Below are positions 1 to 10,237 of a stretch of DNA of 64,000 bases, in pieces. Origin of the DNA: Nonomuraea candida (GTDB lineage Bacteria; Actinomycetota; Actinomycetes; Streptosporangiales; Streptosporangiaceae); contig NZ_JOAG01000041.1 in the NCBI RefSeq assembly GCF_000725485.1, forward strand, positions 15,447-79,446, given 5' to 3'. Both the position numbers and the translations under genes were made by a program. The number at the start of each line of letters is the position of its first letter. Position 1 is the first letter of the stretch. The notes under the pieces were generated by a model. The model had not been told where the DNA came from. It saw only the letters and a list, made by a program, of their open reading frames with translations, and searched no databases.

Positions 1-62
1 GCCCCGATGCCGCCGCCCGCCCCCGTCACCAGCGCGGTCCGCCCCGTCAGCTCCTTCGCCAT
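1..62 (-). CDS. SDR-family oxidoreductase, N-terminal fragment
   Basis: This is the first 20 codons of a leftward gene that leaves the window. The peptide begins MAKELTGRTALVTGAGGGIG. It has the beta-strand followed by the TGAGGGIG glycine-rich NAD(P)-binding turn of classical short-chain dehydrogenases/reductases. Substrate and full length cannot be judged. The gene is transcribed away from trpD, with about 240 bp between the two starts. Confidence 0.7.
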   Translation of the reverse strand, partial: MAKELTGRTALVTGAGGGIG

Positions 63-301
63 ACCTGGCACCCTAGGCGGTCGCCGGGCCGCGACGCATG
101 GGTGCGGGCGACATAGCTGAGCGGCTCCATATGTGGATCAAGGGCATCTGCTAAGGTTGGCGCATGATCGCGTACTCGCAGCAGTGGTGGCCCGCCTCCT
201 AGGCGGACCTCACAGCGCAGTGCGCACCGGCCGCCTCGACGAGGCGGCCGTCACCATTGCGGTGGGTGCCCCCCGTCGAGCGAAGACACGAAGGGGCACT
301 C

Positions 302-1408
302 ATGACCACCACCTGGCCACGCATCCTCACGACGCTGCTCGACGGCCGGTCGCTGACCTCGCGCGAGGCGGCCTGGGCCATGGAGCAGATCGTGTCCGGG
401 GCGGCGACCGACGCCCAGATCGCCGCGTTCGCGGTCGCGCTGCGCGCCAAGGGCGAGAGCGTGGCGGAGGTGTCGGGGCTGGCCGACGGGCTGCTGGCCA
501 GGGCGGCCGCGATCCGCGTCTCCGGTGATCCGGTCGATCTGGTCGGCACCGGCGGCGACCGCGCCAACACCGTGAACATCTCCACCATGGCCGCCGTCGT
601 GGCCGCCGCCGCGGGCGTGAAGGTCGTCAAGCACGGCGGCCGGGCGGCCTCCTCCGCGGCGGGCGCGGCCGACGTGCTCGAAGAGCTGGGCGTGGTCATC
701 GACCTGCCGCCCGCCGCCGTCGTCGAGGTCGCCGACGAGGTCGGCATCACGTTCTGCTTCGCGCCCGCCTTCAACCCCGGGATGCGCCGCACCTCCGGGC
801 CGCGCCGCGAGCTGGGCGTGCCCACCGTCTTCAACTTCCTGGGCCCGCTCACCAACCCCGCCCTGCCCTCCGCGCAGGCCGTCGGGGTCTTCCACCCCTC
901 CATGGCGCCCGTCATCGCGGGAGTGCTGGCCGAGCGCGGCTGCTCGGCGCTGGTGTTCCGGGGCGACGACGGGCTCGACGAGCTGACGACCTGCGGGCCC
1001 TCGACGGTCTGGGTCGTACGCAGGGGCGCCGTGACCCCGACCACGTTCGACCCCATGGAACTGTCGATCCCCCGCGCCCGCCACGCCGACCTGCGCGGCG
1101 GCGACGCGCGGCACAACGCGGAGGTGGCGCGCGCGGTGCTCGGGGGCGAGCGCGGCCCGGTGCGCGACGTCGTCCTGCTGAACGCGGCCGCCGCCGTGGT
1201 GGCCGCCGACGGCACGCCGCCGGCGGGCGAGCTGACGCCGGCGCTGGCGGCGGCCCACAAGCGCGTCACGGACGCCGTGGACTCCGGCGCCGCGCTGTCC
1301 CTGCTCACCCGCTGGGCCCACGCCACCCACGCCCGCGCCGCCCGCGCCGCCCACGCCGGCGCCACCCGCGCCCGCGCTCACGCCACCCGCGCCGACTCCC
1401 GTCCGTGA
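302..1408 (+). CDS. trpD: Anthranilate phosphoribosyltransferase
   Basis: This enzyme transfers phosphoribosyl from PRPP to anthranilate, the second committed step of cytosolic tryptophan synthesis. The 368-residue protein has the family signatures GTGGD (residues 82-86, PRPP/Mg binding) and KHGGRAASS (110-118), where most relatives have KHGNRAASS. The ATG start is preceded by AAGGGG at 5-nt spacing; an upstream in-frame extension lacks family similarity. The last ~30 residues are an Ala/His/Arg-rich low-complexity tail encoded by a short-period repeat. This is beyond the usual family end and looks like expansion at the 3' end. The gene stands alone; no other trp gene is nearby. Confidence 0.95.
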   Translation: MTTTWPRILTTLLDGRSLTSREAAWAMEQIVSGAATDAQIAAFAVALRAKGESVAEVSGLADGLLARAAAIRVSGDPVDLVGTGGDRANTVNISTMAAVVAAAAGVKVVKHGGRAASSAAGAADVLEELGVVIDLPPAAVVEVADEVGITFCFAPAFNPGMRRTSGPRRELGVPTVFNFLGPLTNPALPSAQAVGVFHPSMAPVIAGVLAERGCSALVFRGDDGLDELTTCGPSTVWVVRRGAVTPTTFDPMELSIPRARHADLRGGDARHNAEVARAVLGGERGPVRDVVLLNAAAAVVAADGTPPAGELTPALAAAHKRVTDAVDSGAALSLLTRWAHATHARAARAAHAGATRARAHATRADSRP

Positions 1409-1409
1409 C

Positions 1410-1460
1410 CGCGCTCCGGCCGAGCCCGCGCTCCGGCCGAGCCCGCGCTCCGGCCGAGCC
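1410..1460. repeat. Three perfect 17-bp tandem copies after trpD
   Basis: The unit CGCGCTCCGGCCGAGCC occurs three times head to tail, starting one base after the trpD stop codon. Another ~80 bp of GC-rich sequence without a clear feature separates it from the convergent fumC stop. It may act as a weak terminator, but no clean hairpin is seen. Confidence 0.8.
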
Positions 1461-1543
1461 CAGGCCTGCCGCGCCGGCCCGTCGCCCGCCCGCCCGAGAT
1501 CGCGCCCCGGCCGCGCCCGGCCCGGCCGGGCGGCGGGCAGGGC

Positions 1544-2929
1544 TCAGGGGCGGGTCATCGACAGGACGTCGAGCGCGGCGTCGAGCTGCTCCTCGGTCAG
1601 CGTGCCGTCGGCCACGTGGCCGCGCTCGATGACGACCTCCCTGATCGTCTTGCGCTCCGCCAGGGCCTGCTTGGCGATCTTCGCCGCCTCCTCGTAACCG
1701 ACGTACTTGTTCAGCGGGGTGACGATCGACGGGGACGACTCGGCGTACTCGCGCAGGCGCTCCACGTTCGCCGTGATGCCGGAGACGCAGCGGTCGGCGA
1801 GCAGGCGGGAGATGTTCGCCAGCAGCCTGATCGACTCCAGGATGTTGCGCGCGATGACGGGCAGCTGCACGTTCAGCTCGAAGTTGCCGGACGCGCCGGC
1901 GAACGTGATCGCCGCGTCGTTGCCGATGACCTGGGCCGCGACCATGGCCGTGGCCTCGGGGATCACCGGGTTGACCTTGCCGGGCATGATCGAGGAGCCG
2001 GGCTGCAGGTCGGGCAGGTTGATCTCGCCGAGCCCGGCGCGCGGCCCCGAGCCCATCCAGCGGAGATCGTTGGCGATCTTGGTGAGCGACACGGCCACCA
2101 CCTTGAGCTGCCCGGACAGCTCGACGATGGAGTCCTGCGCGCTCTGGGCCTCGAAGTGGTCCAGGGCCTCCTGGAACGGAATGCCGGTCGCCTCGCGCAG
2201 CTTCCGGATGGCCTCGCCCGCGAAGCCCTGCGGGGTGTTGATGCCCGTGCCCACGGCGGTGCCGCCCAGCGGCAGCTCCAGGACGTGCTCAAGAGCCCTC
2301 GTGACGCGTACGACGGCGTGCTCGATCTGGCTGGCGTAACCGCCGAACTCCTGCCCCAGCGTCACCGGCGTCGCGTCCATCAGGTGGGTGCGCCCCGACT
2401 TCACCACGCCGTCGAACTCGATCGCCTTCTCCCGCAGCACCGCCCCCAGGTGTTCCAGCGAGGGCAGCAGGTGGTAGGTCACCTCGGTGGCCGCCGCCAC
2501 GTGGATCGAGGTCGGGAAGACGTCGTTGGACGACTGCGAGGCGTTGACGTGGTCGTTGGCGTGCACGGGCCGGCCCAGCCGCTCCTCGGCCAGCGTCGCG
2601 ATCACCTCGTTGGCGTTCATGTTGGACGAGGTGCCCGAGCCGGTCTGGAAGACGTCGATCGGGAAATGGACGTCGTGCTCGTTCTCCGCCACGTCCGCGG
2701 CGGCCTGCGCGATCGCCTCCGCCAGGTCCTTGTCGATCACGCCCAGCTCGCCGTTGACCTCCGCGGCCACGGCCTTGATCAGGCCGAGTGCGGCGATGTG
2801 GGACGGCTCCAGAGGCCGCCCCGAAACCGGGAAGTTCTCCACCGCCCGCTGGGTCTGGGCGCGCCACTTGGCGCCTGCGGGGACGCGTACCTCACCCATC
2901 GAGTCATGTTCGATCCGGAACTCGCTCAT
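1544..2929 (-). CDS. fumC: Fumarate hydratase class II
   Basis: This is the iron-independent fumarase of the TCA cycle (fumarate + water to L-malate), a cytosolic homotetramer in the aspartase/fumarase superfamily. The 461-residue product is of normal length. It contains the superfamily signature [11 protein letters not shown] at residues 311-321, the substrate-loop [14 protein letters not shown] region near 97-109, and the [11 protein letters not shown] segment near 178-188. The ATG at [10 protein letters not shown] fits the family N-terminus; the 54 codons upstream in frame are arginine/glycine-rich and were excluded. No good ribosome-binding site is visible. A second, unrelated class I fumarase lies 4.5 kb to the right. 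Confidence 0.96.
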   Translation of the reverse strand: MSEFRIEHDSMGEVRVPAGAKWRAQTQRAVENFPVSGRPLEPSHIAALGLIKAVAAEVNGELGVIDKDLAEAIAQAAADVAENEHDVHFPIDVFQTGSGTSSNMNANEVIATLAEERLGRPVHANDHVNASQSSNDVFPTSIHVAAATEVTYHLLPSLEHLGAVLREKAIEFDGVVKSGRTHLMDATPVTLGQEFGGYASQIEHAVVRVTRALEHVLELPLGGTAVGTGINTPQGFAGEAIRKLREATGIPFQEALDHFEAQSAQDSIVELSGQLKVVAVSLTKIANDLRWMGSGPRAGLGEINLPDLQPGSSIMPGKVNPVIPEATAMVAAQVIGNDAAITFAGASGNFELNVQLPVIARNILESIRLLANISRLLADRCVSGITANVERLREYAESSPSIVTPLNKYVGYEEAAKIAKQALAERKTIREVVIERGHVADGTLTEEQLDAALDVLSMTRP

Positions 2930-3146
2930 GAACCCAGTCTGGCCCACGCGGCTCGCACCGAGCGGGACCGCCACCCACCCCCGGGCCGCCCGGCCGCCTC
3001 GGCCCGGCGGCCGGCCTCCTCGGTCACGTAGGTCCTCGGGCCGCACCCGGCTGCCTCCGTCTCCCGGCCGCGCTCGGACATCTCGGCCCATGCGCCGGGG
3101 GCTCGGCTCGCGGCCCGGGTCGTGGTGGGCGGCCCGGGCGCGTGCC

Positions 3147-5297
3147 TCAGCTTGAGAAGAGGGCCACGATCAGCACGGCGATCACCACGGCGGCCGCGGC
3201 GGCCACGGCCATGAGCACCAGCATGCCGTTGCGGTTGCCCGCCGGAGGCTTCTCCGGCTGGCCGGCGATCGCGAACAGGTCCGTGCCCAGCCCGTGCCCG
3301 GCGTGCGGCCCCTTGGCGCCCTGCTGGCCCTGCTGCGGACCCTGCGGCACAGGCTGGCCCTGCGGTCCGGGCTGGCCCTGGGGGCCGGGCTGCTGCGGCA
3401 TGGCCTGCTGCGGGCCGGGCTGCGGGTGGCCACCGGCCGAAGGGGTGGGCGGGTAGACCTGCTGTCCGGGAGATCCGGACTTGGGAGTGGGAATGCGGGT
3501 GGTCGCGACCGAGCCCTCGTCGCCCGGCCCCTGCGGCGGCCGGCCGCTCTGCTCGGGCGTGGGGAAGGGCCCCTTGGGACGCGAGATGCTGACCGTCCGC
3601 TCGGGGTCGTAGTCATCCTCGGACCGGCCGGAACCACCGGCGTGCGGCCCGGCACCGCTCCCGGCGGGCTGGGAGGCGAAGCTCTGCTGTCCTTGCGGCG
3701 GGTGTCCGGAGGCCGTGGCCTGCGGCACGGTCGGCGCGCTGGAACCGCGCACCGGCTGCCCGGCGCCGCCCTGCCCCTGCCTGCCGGCGCCGCCCTGGCC
3801 ACCCGGCCCACCGGCGTTGCCCGGCCCACCAGGTCCTCCCGGTCCACTAGGTCCGCCCGACCCACCAGGTCCGCCCGGCCCACCCGAGCTACCCGGACCA
3901 CCGGGACCACCCGAGTTGCCGGGGCCACCGGGGCCACCGGCGTTGCCGGGTCCGCCCGGTCCGCCGGCGTTGCCCGGTCTGCCGGGGCCGCTCTGGCCGC
4001 TGCGTGCGCCTTGCCCGCTCTGTCCCTGACCCCCGGGTCCGCCCGGCGCGCTGGGGCCGTTGGGAGCGGTGAAGGCGTTGGGGCCGGTGAAGGCGTTCGG
4101 CCCGGTCGGCGCTCCTGGTCCGCCCCACCCCGGTCCACCGGGCCCCTGCCCCTGACCGCCGGGGCCGCCCTGTCCACCGGGGCCGCGTCCGGCAGGTCCC
4201 TGGCCGGGGCCGCCGGGCCCCTGGCCGGCGAACGCGTGGCCGGCCGGGACCGGGCCGGGGCGCCCCTGACCGCCGGGGCCGCGACCGCCGGGGGCCTGGG
4301 CGCCTGGCCCGGCGGGTCCCGGTGCGCCTGGCCCGGCGGGTCCCGGTGTGTCGGGAGCGTCGGCTCCCTGGGCGCCGGGACCACCGGCGGGGGTTTTCCG
4401 GGCGGCGAACGGATCGGGCAAAGCGGCCTCCTGCGCCATAAGAGCCTCGGCCGTGAGCACCGGCATCTCGCTCGTGGGGGTGTCGGCGACCATGCGCAGC
4501 AGGGTCTCCGCCTTGGCAGCGTTGAGGCGCTGCCGGTAGTCCTTGTTGAGCAGCCCGTTCAGCACGGGCCGCAGTTGCCCCGCCTGGGTGGGCGGGTCGG
4601 CGCTCTCGGTGAGCAGCGCCGCGAGCGTCTCGGCGATCGTGGAGCGCTCGTAGGCCGGACGTCCCTCGACCGCGAAGTACAGGGTGGCGCCGAGGGACCA
4701 CAGGTCCGACTCGGGGCCGGTGTACTCGCCCCTGGCGCGTTCCGGCGCCGTGTAGCCGGGCGACCCGATCACCATGCCGGTCTTCGTCAGCCGGGAGTCG
4801 CCCTCGGCCTTGGCGATGCCGAAGTCGGTCAGCACCACGCGCCCGGCCTCGGTGATGAGCACGTTGCCCGGCTTGACGTCACGGTGGGTGATGCCCTGGG
4901 CGTGCGCCGCGCGCAGCGCCCCGAGCAGGTCGACGCCGATCTCCGCCACGAGCCGGGGCGGCAGCGGCCCCTCCTCGTCGATCACCTGCTCCAGCGAGCG
5001 GGCCTCGATGAGCTCCATGATGATCCACGGGCTGTTGTCCTGGATCAGCACGTCGTGGATCGCGGCCACCGACGGGTGGCTGATCCGCGAGGCGATACGG
5101 CCCTCGCGGACCATGCGTTCGCGCAGCTCGGCCCGCTGATCCTCGGTGAGTCCCGGGTCCTGGCGGATTTCCTTGACCGCCACCTCGCGCCCGAGCGCGC
5201 GGTCACGGGCGCGCCACACGGTCCCCATCGTGCCCCGGCCGAGCGGGGCGATGAGCTCGTAACGCTCCGCGAGCAGGCGTGTCTGCTGTTCCGGCAT
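3147..5297 (-). CDS. Membrane-anchored Ser/Thr protein kinase with collagen-like linker
   Basis: This is a Hanks-type (Pkn/Stk) kinase of 716 residues. The kinase domain spans about 12-270 with glycine loop LGRGTMG, ATP-binding K42, catalytic D140 in HRDVKPGNV and DFG at 158-160. Residues ~300-640 are a Gly/Pro/Gln-rich disordered linker with collagen-like GGPGGP repeats. The chain ends in one hydrophobic helix (about 690-714) with almost no residues after it, so the C-terminus is tail-anchored and no extracellular sensor such as PASTA is present. TATCTT lies 6 nt before the ATG, suggesting a leaderless promoter in the 35-bp gap to the upstream kinase. Substrates are unknown. Confidence 0.92.
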   Translation of the reverse strand: MPEQQTRLLAERYELIAPLGRGTMGTVWRARDRALGREVAVKEIRQDPGLTEDQRAELRERMVREGRIASRISHPSVAAIHDVLIQDNSPWIIMELIEARSLEQVIDEEGPLPPRLVAEIGVDLLGALRAAHAQGITHRDVKPGNVLITEAGRVVLTDFGIAKAEGDSRLTKTGMVIGSPGYTAPERARGEYTGPESDLWSLGATLYFAVEGRPAYERSTIAETLAALLTESADPPTQAGQLRPVLNGLLNKDYRQRLNAAKAETLLRMVADTPTSEMPVLTAEALMAQEAALPDPFAARKTPAGGPGAQGADAPDTPGPAGPGAPGPAGPGAQAPGGRGPGGQGRPGPVPAGHAFAGQGPGGPGQGPAGRGPGGQGGPGGQGQGPGGPGWGGPGAPTGPNAFTGPNAFTAPNGPSAPGGPGGQGQSGQGARSGQSGPGRPGNAGGPGGPGNAGGPGGPGNSGGPGGPGSSGGPGGPGGSGGPSGPGGPGGPGNAGGPGGQGGAGRQGQGGAGQPVRGSSAPTVPQATASGHPPQGQQSFASQPAGSGAGPHAGGSGRSEDDYDPERTVSISRPKGPFPTPEQSGRPPQGPGDEGSVATTRIPTPKSGSPGQQVYPPTPSAGGHPQPGPQQAMPQQPGPQGQPGPQGQPVPQGPQQGQQGAKGPHAGHGLGTDLFAIAGQPEKPPAGNRNGMLVLMAVAAAAAVVIAVLIVALFSS

Positions 5298-5332
5298 GAG
5301 AAGAAGATATCGATTCTCGCTTGGGAAGTGCT

Positions 5333-6448
5333 TTACCCTCGCTTGCGAAGTTCTCTTGGCCAGAACCGCCGAGGAAGGAACAACTTTATCACCGTAGCTT
5401 TGAAACGGGCATAAGCAGACGGGGCGGGGCGCGGTTCGACCCGCCTCCGGTGCACCCCCTCGCCGGGCCTGCGCTCCTGCCGGGGTGAGGGCACGCTCAC
5501 GGCCGCCGCGGGAGGGTCGGCCCGGTGCAGCCCGCGGTGCGCGGGCCTGCGTACGAAAGGGGGCTGCGGGATGGAGATCGACGACGACACCCGCGCCGGC
5601 CTGCGCGGGGTCAGCGGCTCCTCGGCGGAGCCGCCCGCGGCCACTCTGGCCAGCATGAGCGAGGCGCGCACGGAGTCGAGCCTGGTCGCCGGGTCGATCC
5701 GGAGCAGCGCGTCGAGCACGGGCGCCAGCGGCCCCGCCTTGGTCATCGGGATCGGCTCGCCGCTGGTCAGCGCGGCCAGCGCGGCGGCGGCCGTACGCCT
5801 GCCGTGCAGGCCCCTGCCCTCGACGGCGGTGTAGAGGGTCGCGCCGAGCGACCACAGGTCGCCGGCGGGGCTGGCCTTCGAGCCGAGCACCCGCTCTGGA
5901 GCGATGTAGCCCGCGGACCCCAGGACGATGCCCGCCTGGGTGATGGAAACGTCACCTTCGAGCGCGGCCAGCCCGAAGTCGGTCAGCACCGCGCGGTCCT
6001 CGGTGACCAGCACGTTGCTCGGCTTGACGTCGCGGTGGAGGATCCCCTTGGCGTGTACGGCGCGCAGCGCGCCGAGGATCTGCCGGCCGATCTCGGCGAC
6101 CCTGCGGGGATGGAGCGGTCCTTCCTCCTGGATGATCTGCTCCAGCGACTTGGCCCGCAGCAGCTCCATCACGATCCACGGCCGGTCGTCCTCGGTGACC
6201 ACGTCGAAGACCGTGATGACCGAGGGATGCGCGACCATCGCGGTCGCCCGGCCCTCGCGCTCGGTGCGCGCGCACAGCTCGGCGCGCAGCTCCTCGTCCA
6301 GGACGGTGGGCAGCCGCACTTCCTTGACCGCCACGTCCCGGTCGAGCAGTTCGTCATGTGCCCGCCAAACGGTGCCCATGCCGCCCCGACCAACCGGCTC
6401 CACGAGCCGATAGCGCGCGGCGAGTAGGTAACCGGAGGGCGCACGCAT
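5333..6448 (-). CDS. Ser/Thr protein kinase, soluble
   Basis: This second Hanks-type kinase has 371 residues and lies 35 bp upstream of the first on the same strand. Key residues are the glycine loop VGRGGMG (19-25), K42, HRDVKPSNV with D140, and DFG at 157-159. The catalytic domain is close in sequence to the neighbour, so the pair probably arose by tandem duplication. The C-terminal ~100 residues are basic and proline-rich, ending in an Arg/Lys-rich stretch, and show no transmembrane helix. The ATG at MRAPSGYLLA follows a TAAGCT -10 element by 7 nt, which suggests a leaderless message. Confidence 0.9.
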   Translation of the reverse strand: MRAPSGYLLAARYRLVEPVGRGGMGTVWRAHDELLDRDVAVKEVRLPTVLDEELRAELCARTEREGRATAMVAHPSVITVFDVVTEDDRPWIVMELLRAKSLEQIIQEEGPLHPRRVAEIGRQILGALRAVHAKGILHRDVKPSNVLVTEDRAVLTDFGLAALEGDVSITQAGIVLGSAGYIAPERVLGSKASPAGDLWSLGATLYTAVEGRGLHGRRTAAAALAALTSGEPIPMTKAGPLAPVLDALLRIDPATRLDSVRASLMLARVAAGGSAEEPLTPRRPARVSSSISIPQPPFVRRPAHRGLHRADPPAAAVSVPSPRQERRPGEGVHRRRVEPRPAPSAYARFKATVIKLFLPRRFWPRELRKRG

Positions 6449-6455
6449 GCCAGGC

Positions 6456-6522
6456 AGCTTACCTATTTGTGTAAACCGACCAGTAGAGGCGGGGCCGATA
6501 ATTTGTTGCGAACTTAAGTCAA
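6456..6522 (-). promoter_or_regulatory. Candidate promoter(s) of the kinase pair
   Basis: Reading leftwards, TTGACT (6522-6517) is followed after 16 nt by TATCGG (6500-6495). Nearer the gene, TAAGCT (6461-6456) ends 7 nt before the kinase ATG and would give a leaderless transcript. This sequence is clearly more AT-rich than the surrounding DNA. Which element is used cannot be told from the sequence. Confidence 0.45.
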
Positions 6523-6927
6523 CCCGCCTGACTCACCACGTCAGCAAACCTCCGGGCCACATCCTCCCAGTTGATGAGGGCCCCGCAGTTTCTCGACGCA
6601 GTCCGGACGGACACCGCGATACCGACGGTAGTACCCGTGCCCCGGTGCGTCGAATCGGACGGGCCGGAACGCCGGCATCCCCGTGCCCCGAGGGGCTCCC
6701 GCCGTCCGGCGGCCCTCCGGGGCGCGGCGCCGCGCGCCCCGGCTCGGGGCGTACTTTCCCGGCACGTTTTCGCAGCTCGGAGTGGATCTGTGCCGATCGG
6801 CACAACCACGGACCGGAAATTTGTGCATGATGCCAGGAAGGGGACTTTCCGGCTTACGTCGGGCTAAGAGACGGTGATCACGGGGCGCCGTCACCGACTT
6901 GTAAGGATGTCTCAAGGGAGCGGGGGC
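6523..6927. other. Intergenic region with inverted repeats, no convincing gene
   Basis: No open frame here has convincing coding character. Besides the 16-bp palindrome listed separately, it holds CCGGAAA (6813-6819) facing TTTCCGG (6846-6852), and a CGGTGA/TCACCG inverted pair just beyond. Both lie upstream of the small-ORF run, so they are likely control sequences for rightward transcription. Confidence 0.4.
6789..6804. promoter_or_regulatory. Perfect 16-bp palindrome, possible operator
   Basis: TGTGCCGATCGGCACA is self-complementary over all 16 bases. It lies ~125 bp upstream of the first small ORF of the DUF5999 group. Its length and symmetry suit a homodimeric repressor; the cognate factor is unknown. 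Confidence 0.45.
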
Positions 6928-7044
6928 ATGCTTAAGCCAAGAAAGCAGCGGACCACCAGCGGACGGCCGGAAAGTGTCGGACCCGATCGTCACACTGGGG
7001 GGCCCGCCCCGGTCACTACTGAGGACAGACCGTTGAAGGAGTGA
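6928..7044 (+). CDS. Putative 38-residue protein
   Basis: A short ORF starting with ATG, preceded by a purine-rich GGGAGCGGGGGC stretch. The product is hydrophilic (begins MLKPRKQRTTSG, ends DRPLKE) with no recognised domain. Its TGA stop overlaps the ATG of the next ORF in TGATG, which suggests translational coupling. It may be a real small protein or only a leader ORF. Confidence 0.4.
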   Translation: MLKPRKQRTTSGRPESVGPDRHTGGPAPVTTEDRPLKE

Positions 7045-7142
7045 TGGAGATGCGCCAGACCCAGGTTCGCCGCCGGCCGAGGAGGCCGGCCAGAGCCGCG
7101 CTGGACCTTCGCACGCCGTCGGGGCGCACGCTGCCCTTTTGA
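7044..7142 (+). CDS. Putative 32-residue Arg-rich peptide
   Basis: The ATG overlaps the stop of the preceding ORF and is preceded by AAGGAG, a strong ribosome-binding site that lies inside the upstream ORF. The peptide is rich in arginine (QVRRRPRRPARAA core) and matches no known family. It is followed 37 bp later by the DUF5999 gene. It could be a small protein or a leader peptide controlling the downstream gene. Confidence 0.4.
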   Translation: MEMRQTQVRRRPRRPARAALDLRTPSGRTLPF

Positions 7143-7179
7143 GTACCCACAACCCGGAGCGCAATCTGAGAGGTGCGCG

Positions 7180-7368
7180 ATGTGCAGTCACCACCCCGCT
7201 TGCCCGAGTGCCGACTCTCTTGACCGTGAGAGGTCGCACGTCATCTCGGCCCACCCTGACCAGGGCTGGAGCCTTCTCTGCAACGGCGTCGTGCTGTTCG
7301 AGGACACCGGTCTGCTGCTGCCCGACGGCTCCGTCGTGGCCCCGCACCGAGCCCCGGTGGCCGCATGA
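7180..7368 (+). CDS. DUF5999 family small protein
   Basis: A 62-residue protein starting MCSHHPACPS and containing the diagnostic core HPDQGWSLLCNGVVLFEDTG, followed by a second LLPDG turn and APHR near the end. This matches the small DUF5999 proteins that are widespread in filamentous actinobacteria; their function is unknown. The N-terminal Cys/His cluster (C2, H4, H5, C8) could bind a metal. GAGAGG 7 nt upstream of the ATG is the ribosome-binding site. It is the third member of a run of tiny same-strand ORFs. Its 3' end, including the stop codon, is imperfectly repeated just downstream. Confidence 0.8.
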   Translation: MCSHHPACPSADSLDRERSHVISAHPDQGWSLLCNGVVLFEDTGLLLPDGSVVAPHRAPVAA

Positions 7369-7398
7369 GCCCCTCTGTCATGACCTCCCGCACCGGGC

Positions 7399-7436
7399 CC
7401 CGGTGGCCCACCTGAGCACCCTCTCGGGCCACCGGG
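7399..7436. terminator. Hairpin between convergent DUF5999 and fumarase genes
   Basis: CCCGGTGGCCC (7399-7409) pairs with GGGCCACCGGG (7426-7436): a perfect 11-bp stem with a 16-nt loop, no U-tract. Its position between two convergent genes suits a bidirectional terminator. The left arm lies in a repeated copy of the DUF5999 3' end. Confidence 0.6.
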
Positions 7437-7479
7437 CCCCACCCCCGCACGACCCACCCCCGCCGTGGGCCGCCCGGCG

Positions 7480-9132
<1,653 letters not shown>

Positions 9133-9164
9133 GTCCATCCTTTCGGTCCTCCAAGAGATTACGC

Positions 9165-9320
9165 GCCCTCGGAGCGGCGGACGGACGGGCTCGGGCATAG
9201 ACGGCCGTACGGCTCGGCTCGGGCTTCGGAGGGCCGTACGGCTCGGGCTTTGCCGGCTGGACGGCTCGGCTTTGACCGGCTGGACGGCTCGGCTCAGGCT
9301 TTGGACGGCTGGACGGCGGC
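9165..9320. repeat. Degenerate tandem array at the 3' end of the EamA gene
   Basis: On the minus strand, the last codons and TGA of the transporter gene (GTCCAGCCG..CAAAGCCTGA pattern) are repeated about four more times downstream with drift, giving alternating GCCGTCCAGCC and GAGCCGTACGG blocks of 22-30 bp. The array fills the gap to the fumarase start. Confidence 0.7.
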
Positions 9321-10169
9321 GCGGGCGCCGGGTGGTTCGGCGGTGAGGCCGACCAGGATGCCCGCGATGACGAGCCCCGCCCCCAGCAGGTCGTACGCGG
9401 ACGGCGTCGCCACCCCCAGCACCGCCCCGGTGGCGATGGCCGACACCGGGATGAGCCCCGCGAACAGCCCCGCCCGCCCCGGCCCCAGCTTGGGCAGCGA
9501 CCGGTACCAGAGGAAGAACGCGACCACCGTCACCACGGCCGCCAGGTAGGCGAGCCCGAGCGCCTCGGACACCGTCGGCATCCGCAGCATGCCGGTCCCG
9601 GCGTCGGCCAGCCCCACCGCGGCGAGCATGGGCACGGCCAGCGCGGTCGAGTACGCCGACACCCTGACGGCCCCCAGTTTCGGCAGCAGCGGGATGGCCA
9701 GCAGCGAGAAGCTGACCTCGCCCACGAGCGCGCCGAGCGCCCACAGCAGGCCGGACGGGGTGCCGCTGCCGAGCCCCGTGGCCAGCGTCGCCCCCGCCAC
9801 CACCACGCCGGCCCCGATCAGCAGCCGGCGCGCGGGCCTGCCCCCGGCCAGCGCGAGCGCCAGCGGCACGGTGCCGAGCACGGTCCCGACCAGCGCGGGC
9901 CCCGACTCGCGGGTGGACTCGATCACGCAGATGTTGAAGACCACCAGGCCGAACAGGGTCAGCCCGACCAGGCAGAGGATCTCGCGCCCGGTCATGCGGA
10001 CGAACCGGAGACCGAGCGCTCGGGTGATGACGAGCAGGATGACCGACGCGATGAGATACCGAACGGCCTGGCCGCCGTATATCGGATATGAGCCGATCAG
10101 GCCCGAGACCGCGGCCAGCGTTCCGAGCAGGAACATGGCCGAGGCGGCGCCTGCGATTCCGGTTTTCAT
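9294..10169 (-). CDS. EamA/DMT-superfamily transporter
   Basis: A 291-residue, strongly hydrophobic protein with about ten predicted membrane helices in two EamA repeats, typical of drug/metabolite transporters that export amino acids or related small molecules. The second repeat carries the conserved [20 protein letters not shown] helix and a [12 protein letters not shown] helix. The ATG follows a TAGCAT -10 element by 7 nt, so the transcript is probably leaderless. The gene is divergent from a MocR-type regulator with 68 bp between. This is a common arrangement in which the regulator controls the exporter; the PLP-linked ligand is unknown. Confidence 0.88.
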   Translation of the reverse strand: MKTGIAGAASAMFLLGTLAAVSGLIGSYPIYGGQAVRYLIASVILLVITRALGLRFVRMTGREILCLVGLTLFGLVVFNICVIESTRESGPALVGTVLGTVPLALALAGGRPARRLLIGAGVVVAGATLATGLGSGTPSGLLWALGALVGEVSFSLLAIPLLPKLGAVRVSAYSTALAVPMLAAVGLADAGTGMLRMPTVSEALGLAYLAAVVTVVAFFLWYRSLPKLGPGRAGLFAGLIPVSAIATGAVLGVATPSAYDLLGAGLVIAGILVGLTAEPPGARAAVQPSKA

Positions 10170-10203
10170 GTGAAGGATGCTAGAGAGACAATGGTTCGCA
10201 TAA

Positions 10204-10237
10204 ACAGTCCAATCTCCGGCCGGAAGACAGGACCAAT
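10204..10237. promoter_or_regulatory. Direct repeats in the EamA/MocR divergent promoter
   Basis: ACAGTCCAAT (10204-10213) and ACAGGACCAAT (10227-10237) are near-identical direct repeats 23 bp apart in the 68-bp divergent region; the second abuts the regulator's ATG. MocR/PdxR factors often bind direct repeats of this kind, so these are the likely operator sites (inference). Confidence 0.45.

Noticed and set aside
6519..6809. 96-codon leftward frame ending NCGALINWEDVARRFADVVSQAG before the kinase promoter
   Set aside because: The C-terminal part looks protein-like, but the rest is random-looking, there is no ribosome-binding site, and its stop overlaps the -35 candidate. Kept only as a doubt, since a short gene remnant is possible.
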